From Melioribacteraceae bacterium (GTDB lineage Bacteria > Bacteroidota > Ignavibacteria > Ignavibacteriales > Melioribacteraceae), in contig JAQICK010000466.1 in the NCBI GenBank assembly GCA_027858595.1, positions 1-10,627 of the forward strand: DNA of 10,627 nucleotides, in the 5' to 3' direction. Positions 8,299 through 10,627 of the stretch are shown one piece after another; within the stretch, counting starts at the first letter, position 1, and each line of letters starts with the position of its first letter. A program made the translations under genes and the position numbers. The notes beneath the pieces are model-generated. The model was not told where the DNA came from. It saw nothing but the letters and a program-made list of their open reading frames with translations, and searched no databases.

Positions 8299-8326
8299 CA
8301 ATTTTTAAACAACAAAGGAGTTAAAA

Positions 8327-8950
8327 ATGAAAAAACTTAGTTTAATTTTATTGTCGCTATTTTTACTTAGCGGAACTGCATTCTCTCAATCTATTGGAGT
8401 ATTTGTTGGTTATGGGTCTTCTGCTTTTGGTGATGATTTTTTTGGTGAAGATTCTGAAGTAGAACAAGCTAAATACTTGCCTTTAGGTGCTCAACTTCTA
8501 TTTGGCTCTGGTGGTGCATTCGAGTTTGGAGCGGAAGTAAATTATGCTTTGGTTCCTTTTACTTTTGAGACAGAAGGTTTCGGTGATACTAAAATAAACC
8601 AACTTTACTACGGAGCATTAGCCAAATTTAAAATTGGTTCTGGTGCTGGATTAGTACCATATGTTAGAGGTGGAGCAGGTTTATACACAGGTACTGTTGA
8701 AATTGATTTTAATGAAGAATGGGAAGCATTTGGTCTTGAAGATACCGATTTAGATTTAAAAAGTGCGTTTGGTTTTAATGTAGGTGCAGGCGCAGAAATG
8801 AATCTAAGTAACAGTGGTGGACTTTTTGCTGAATTTGTATATCACATAGTTGAAAGAGAATTTGATGCTGAAGATACTGAAATGGAAGAAAACGAACCGT
8901 TTGGGGCTAACAATTGGGCTTTACATATTGGATTTAGATTTGCACTCTAA
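8327..8950 (+). CDS. Outer-membrane beta-barrel protein (eight predicted strands)
   Basis: This 207-residue protein resembles the small 'outer membrane protein beta-barrel' superfamily (OmpA/OmpX/OmpW-like transmembrane domains). The signal peptide ends near residue 20 (GTAFS before Gln21). Eight amphipathic strands can be placed at about 22-30, 48-60, 64-78, 89-104, 109-124, 144-158, 166-176 and 195-206. Three short Gly/Ser turns (61-63, 104-108, 160-165) alternate with four longer loops, as expected of an eight-stranded barrel. The loops at 31-47, 125-143 and 176-194 are very acidic. The last strand ends in Phe-Arg-Phe-Ala-Leu, a near-usual outer-membrane insertion signal. AAAGGAG (8314-8320) supports the ATG at 8327. 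It closes the operon, 28 bp after a T9SS cargo gene. At 207 residues it is short for PorV or PorP/SprF, so calling it a T9SS partner would be inference. Confidence 0.85.
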   Translation: MKKLSLILLSLFLLSGTAFSQSIGVFVGYGSSAFGDDFFGEDSEVEQAKYLPLGAQLLFGSGGAFEFGAEVNYALVPFTFETEGFGDTKINQLYYGALAKFKIGSGAGLVPYVRGGAGLYTGTVEIDFNEEWEAFGLEDTDLDLKSAFGFNVGAGAEMNLSNSGGLFAEFVYHIVEREFDAEDTEMEENEPFGANNWALHIGFRFAL

Positions 8951-8966
8951 TTAAAATAATTAGAGT
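8944..8966 (+). other. Perfect 10-bp inverted repeat containing the stop codon
   Basis: ACTCTAATTA (8944-8953), loop AAA, then TAATTAGAGT (8957-8966) form a perfect 10-bp stem with a 3-nt loop. The stop codon of the barrel gene (8948-8950) lies inside the left arm. It sits 8 nt before the base of the terminator stem. It may protect the mRNA 3' end or aid termination; the role is inferred. Confidence 0.7.
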
Positions 8967-8974
8967 TACTATGG

Positions 8975-9003
8975 AAAAGGCTGTCAATATGACGGCCTTT
9001 TTT
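8975..9003 (+). terminator. Rho-independent terminator of the surface operon
   Basis: An 11-bp stem, AAAAGGCTGTC (8975-8985) with GACGGCCTTTT (8991-9001), encloses the 5-nt loop AATAT, and a T-run (8998-9003) overlaps and follows the right arm. The single non-Watson-Crick pair (8982 with 8994) is a G-U wobble in plus-strand RNA but would be a C-A mismatch in minus-strand RNA. The hairpin therefore appears tuned to the plus-strand operon, though it may also stop the convergent desulfurase transcript less efficiently. Confidence 0.9.
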
Positions 9004-9079
9004 ATTTGAGGAGCAGGATTTATGCATTTTATTATAACTATAAATTGGCTGTGAGAAGAAGAACTTTACTTATAAAAAA

Positions 9080-10234
9080 TTATTTTCTTAAATTCTGTTT
9101 GCCAATTTTCTCTAAAACTGACAAAACATAATCAATTTCAGTTACATTATTTTCAGGGTTAAACGATAATCTAATAGTTCCACTTGCATCTTCTACTGAT
9201 TTGCCCACACCAAGTATAGCATGCGATGGTTTTATCGTTCCAGAGGTGCAAGCAGAGCCTTGTGAGGCAGCAATTCCATTTATATCAAGTGTCATAAGCA
9301 ATGTGTCTATATCATTCTTGAAATACTCACTATTAAAAGTAAGACTAAGAATGTATGGACTACCATTTTTAGAACCATTAATTACAATTTTATTCCCATA
9401 TATATACTCAATTCCTTCAGAAAAATATTTATGTAACTCAGAAACAGTTCTAAAATTATTTTCCATTTCTACTTTTGCTATTTTTACAGCCTCTGCAAGA
9501 CCAACAATAGATGCTATATTTTCGGTCCCTCCACGTCTGTTTCGTTCCTGACTTCCGCCAAACTGCATTGGTGAAAGAGGAGTTCCGCTTCTTACGTAAG
9601 CAATTCCAATTCCTTTGGGTCCATATATTTTATGCCCAGATGCAGAGAGTGCATCTACTTTTAACTGATTAACATCAATATTAGTTTTTCCAAATGCTTG
9701 AACAGCATCACAGAAGAGAAATTGATTTTCAGAAAGTAGTGGAGAAATTTGAGCTATGTTATTTATGGTTCCGATTTCATTATTTGTGTGCATTATTGAA
9801 ACTAGTGATGCTCTTTCTGTTAATATATTTTTGAAAGATTCAGCGACAAAACTTCCATCATTATTAATTTCAACAAATTGTGTTCTAAATCCAGATAGCT
9901 CAAGATTTTTATAAGTGTCAAGAACTGCTTTGTGCTCAATTGGGGAAGTGATAAGTACGTTTTTTTCAGTTTCGGTAAAATTAGTTTTTGCAATTCCGTT
10001 TATAATAAAATTTATTGCTTCGGTTCCACCGCTTGTAAAATATATTTCGCTTGGAATAGCACCAATAAAATCGGCAATCAGTTCGCGAGCGTCTTCAATA
10101 GCAACACGTGCTTTCCTTCCGTAGGAATGAATGGATGAAGCGTTACCAAAGTTTTCTTTAAGATAGGGAAGCATCGCTTCCAATACTTTTGGATGAATTT
10201 TTGTAGTTGATGCGTTATCGAAATATACTTGCAT
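9080..10234 (-). CDS. Cysteine desulfurase, NifS/IscS type (PLP-dependent)
   Basis: This 384-residue class V aminotransferase-fold enzyme converts L-cysteine to L-alanine and carries the sulfur as a persulfide for Fe-S clusters, tRNA thiolation or cofactors. The PLP site is intact: the SGG-TEA phosphate-binding motif (68-73), His101 stacking on the ring, Asn152, Asp176, Gln179 and the Schiff-base Lys202 in SGHKIYGPKG. The RRGGTEN segment (233-239) follows. Catalytic Cys329 lies in GSACTSG (326-332) with PSHAILGVG after it, which fits group I (NifS/IscS) rather than SufS. Arg355 in IRLSF should bind the substrate carboxylate. It is about 20 residues shorter than E. coli IscS, so the C-terminal part that contacts IscU may be missing or different. 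No scaffold or mnmA gene is adjacent, so the recipient is unknown. The start at 10234 has only a weak GAAAG upstream, but MQVYFDNASTT is the normal N-terminus of the family. Confidence 0.95.
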   Translation of the reverse strand: MQVYFDNASTTKIHPKVLEAMLPYLKENFGNASSIHSYGRKARVAIEDARELIADFIGAIPSEIYFTSGGTEAINFIINGIAKTNFTETEKNVLITSPIEHKAVLDTYKNLELSGFRTQFVEINNDGSFVAESFKNILTERASLVSIMHTNNEIGTINNIAQISPLLSENQFLFCDAVQAFGKTNIDVNQLKVDALSASGHKIYGPKGIGIAYVRSGTPLSPMQFGGSQERNRRGGTENIASIVGLAEAVKIAKVEMENNFRTVSELHKYFSEGIEYIYGNKIVINGSKNGSPYILSLTFNSEYFKNDIDTLLMTLDINGIAASQGSACTSGTIKPSHAILGVGKSVEDASGTIRLSFNPENNVTEIDYVLSVLEKIGKQNLRK

Positions 10235-10504
10235 ATTATTCTTTCAAAAATTATAGTTTTGCTGTTTTTTCTTAATCCAAAACTGTATAAAGCAGAATTA
10301 ATAAATTATAAATTTTCAAAAAACAAATAAATAACAAAGGGCAAAACCCAAACACAAACCTGAAAGAAATAATATATTAGTTCTTTTGATATTGCTATTT
10401 GAAATTTATTTGATTCTTATAATTTGCTTTTTGTTGTTTTTTCTAAACTTGTTCCACAAAGCTGTAAAATGTCTTTTAAGATTATTGAAAAATGATGAAA
10501 TAGA
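10235..10504. other. 270-bp intergenic spacer between birA and the desulfurase gene
   Basis: There is no convincing gene, tRNA or strong terminator here. It contains the possible desulfurase promoter near 10250, a 29-codon hydrophobic reading frame on the minus strand (10316-10405) without a standard start codon, and an AT-only inverted repeat TTTAAGAT/ATCTTAAA (10475-10482 and 10507-10514) at the end of birA. The spacer suggests that the two minus-strand genes are transcribed separately. Confidence 0.5.
10250..10290 (-). promoter_or_regulatory. Possible promoter/operator of the desulfurase gene
   Basis: On the minus strand a TATAAT hexamer (plus positions 10250-10255) lies 15 bp upstream of the desulfurase start codon. 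A weak TTGGAT (10275-10280) sits 19 bp further upstream. An imperfect inverted repeat, TTATAGTTTT (10251-10260) and AAAACTGTATAA (10279-10290), overlaps this element. A regulator site is conceivable, but the region is so AT-rich that chance is a serious alternative. Confidence 0.3.
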
Positions 10505-10627
10505 TTATCTTAAAGAAACATCCCCACTAAAGATTTTCTTTACTCCATTTAATTCTTTAAGGAGCAAAAAGCCGTTTTCATCGATATCTTCAAATATTCC
10601 AAAAAACTCATTCTCGCCATCAATAAC
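10505..10627 (-). CDS. birA: Biotin-[acetyl-CoA-carboxylase] ligase, C-terminal end (partial)
   Basis: Only the last 40 codons and the TAA stop (10505-10507) are present; the gene continues beyond the right edge. The peptide reads GIFEDIDENGFLLLKE (residues 10-25 of the fragment) and ends in SGDVSLR. This matches the C-terminal SH3-like domain of biotin protein ligases, which typically shows G-I-x-x-I-D-x-x-G-x-L-L-L and ends in G-[DE]-[VI]-S-L-R. Biotin protein ligase activates biotin to biotinyl-AMP and attaches it to the carrier lysine of acetyl-CoA carboxylase. Whether this one has the N-terminal DNA-binding domain of a repressor type cannot be seen. The call rests on a short but characteristic segment. 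Confidence 0.82.
   Translation of the reverse strand, partial: VIDGENEFFGIFEDIDENGFLLLKELNGVKKIFSGDVSLR

Noticed and set aside
9022..9054. Ten-codon frame (ATG to TGA) after the terminator, with GAGGAG 8 nt upstream
   Set aside because: It is too short to judge, lies downstream of a strong terminator with no visible promoter, and has no recognisable leader-peptide pattern.
9201..9551. Plus-strand open reading frame of 116 codons opposite the desulfurase
   Set aside because: It is antisense to the conserved catalytic region (Cys329, RRGGTEN) of the desulfurase, and its sequence is fully explained by that gene.
9915..10138. Two overlapping plus-strand reading frames of about 69 codons
   Set aside because: Both are antisense to the conserved N-terminal half of the desulfurase and have no RBS.
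10339..10349. GGG-CAAAA-CCC mini-hairpin in the birA-desulfurase spacer
   Set aside because: A three-base-pair stem is too weak to act as a terminator, and chance occurrence is likely.

Overview
The window is AT-rich and looks like a member of the Ignavibacteria (Bacteroidota/Chlorobiota superphylum). The main reason is that three large secreted proteins end in a type IX secretion system (T9SS) type A sorting domain of the 'LSQNYPNPFNPST...SSGIYFYRI...K(M)LLIK' form, which is typical of Ignavibacteria and near relatives. This placement is inferred from protein style; no rRNA or other phylogenetic marker is present.

Positions 185-9003 hold a plus-strand block of five genes with gaps of 61, 35, 20 and 28 bp. 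Each gene has a purine-rich Shine-Dalgarno site, and the block ends in a clear intrinsic terminator, so it reads as one envelope/cell-surface operon. The genes encode a Trp-rich lipoprotein (185-679), two tandem paralogous beta-solenoid T9SS cargo proteins (741-3734 and 3770-5875), a right-handed beta-helix T9SS cargo protein (5896-8298) and an eight-stranded outer-membrane beta-barrel with strongly acidic loops (8327-8950). The two solenoid genes are duplicates down to their 5' leaders. The three C-terminal sorting domains are all 90 codons long and are mosaic at the DNA level, which suggests gene conversion. The T9SS machinery itself is not in the window. The likely theme is display or release of repetitive surface proteins through the outer membrane; no ligand or enzymatic activity can be read from the sequence.

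Positions 9080-10627 are on the minus strand and convergent with the operon. They hold a complete NifS/IscS-type cysteine desulfurase (9080-10234) and, after a 270-bp spacer, the last 40 codons of a biotin-protein ligase (birA) gene that runs off the window edge. These are housekeeping genes (sulfur mobilisation, biotin attachment) with no evident link to the surface operon.

No rRNA, tRNA, CRISPR array, insertion sequence or phage gene was seen. The most notable points are the duplicated solenoid genes with a recurring G-N-[IF]-x-N-N-G motif, the mosaic sorting domains, the pairing of T9SS cargo genes with an acidic-loop barrel, and a 10-bp perfect hairpin containing the operon's last stop codon just before the terminator.
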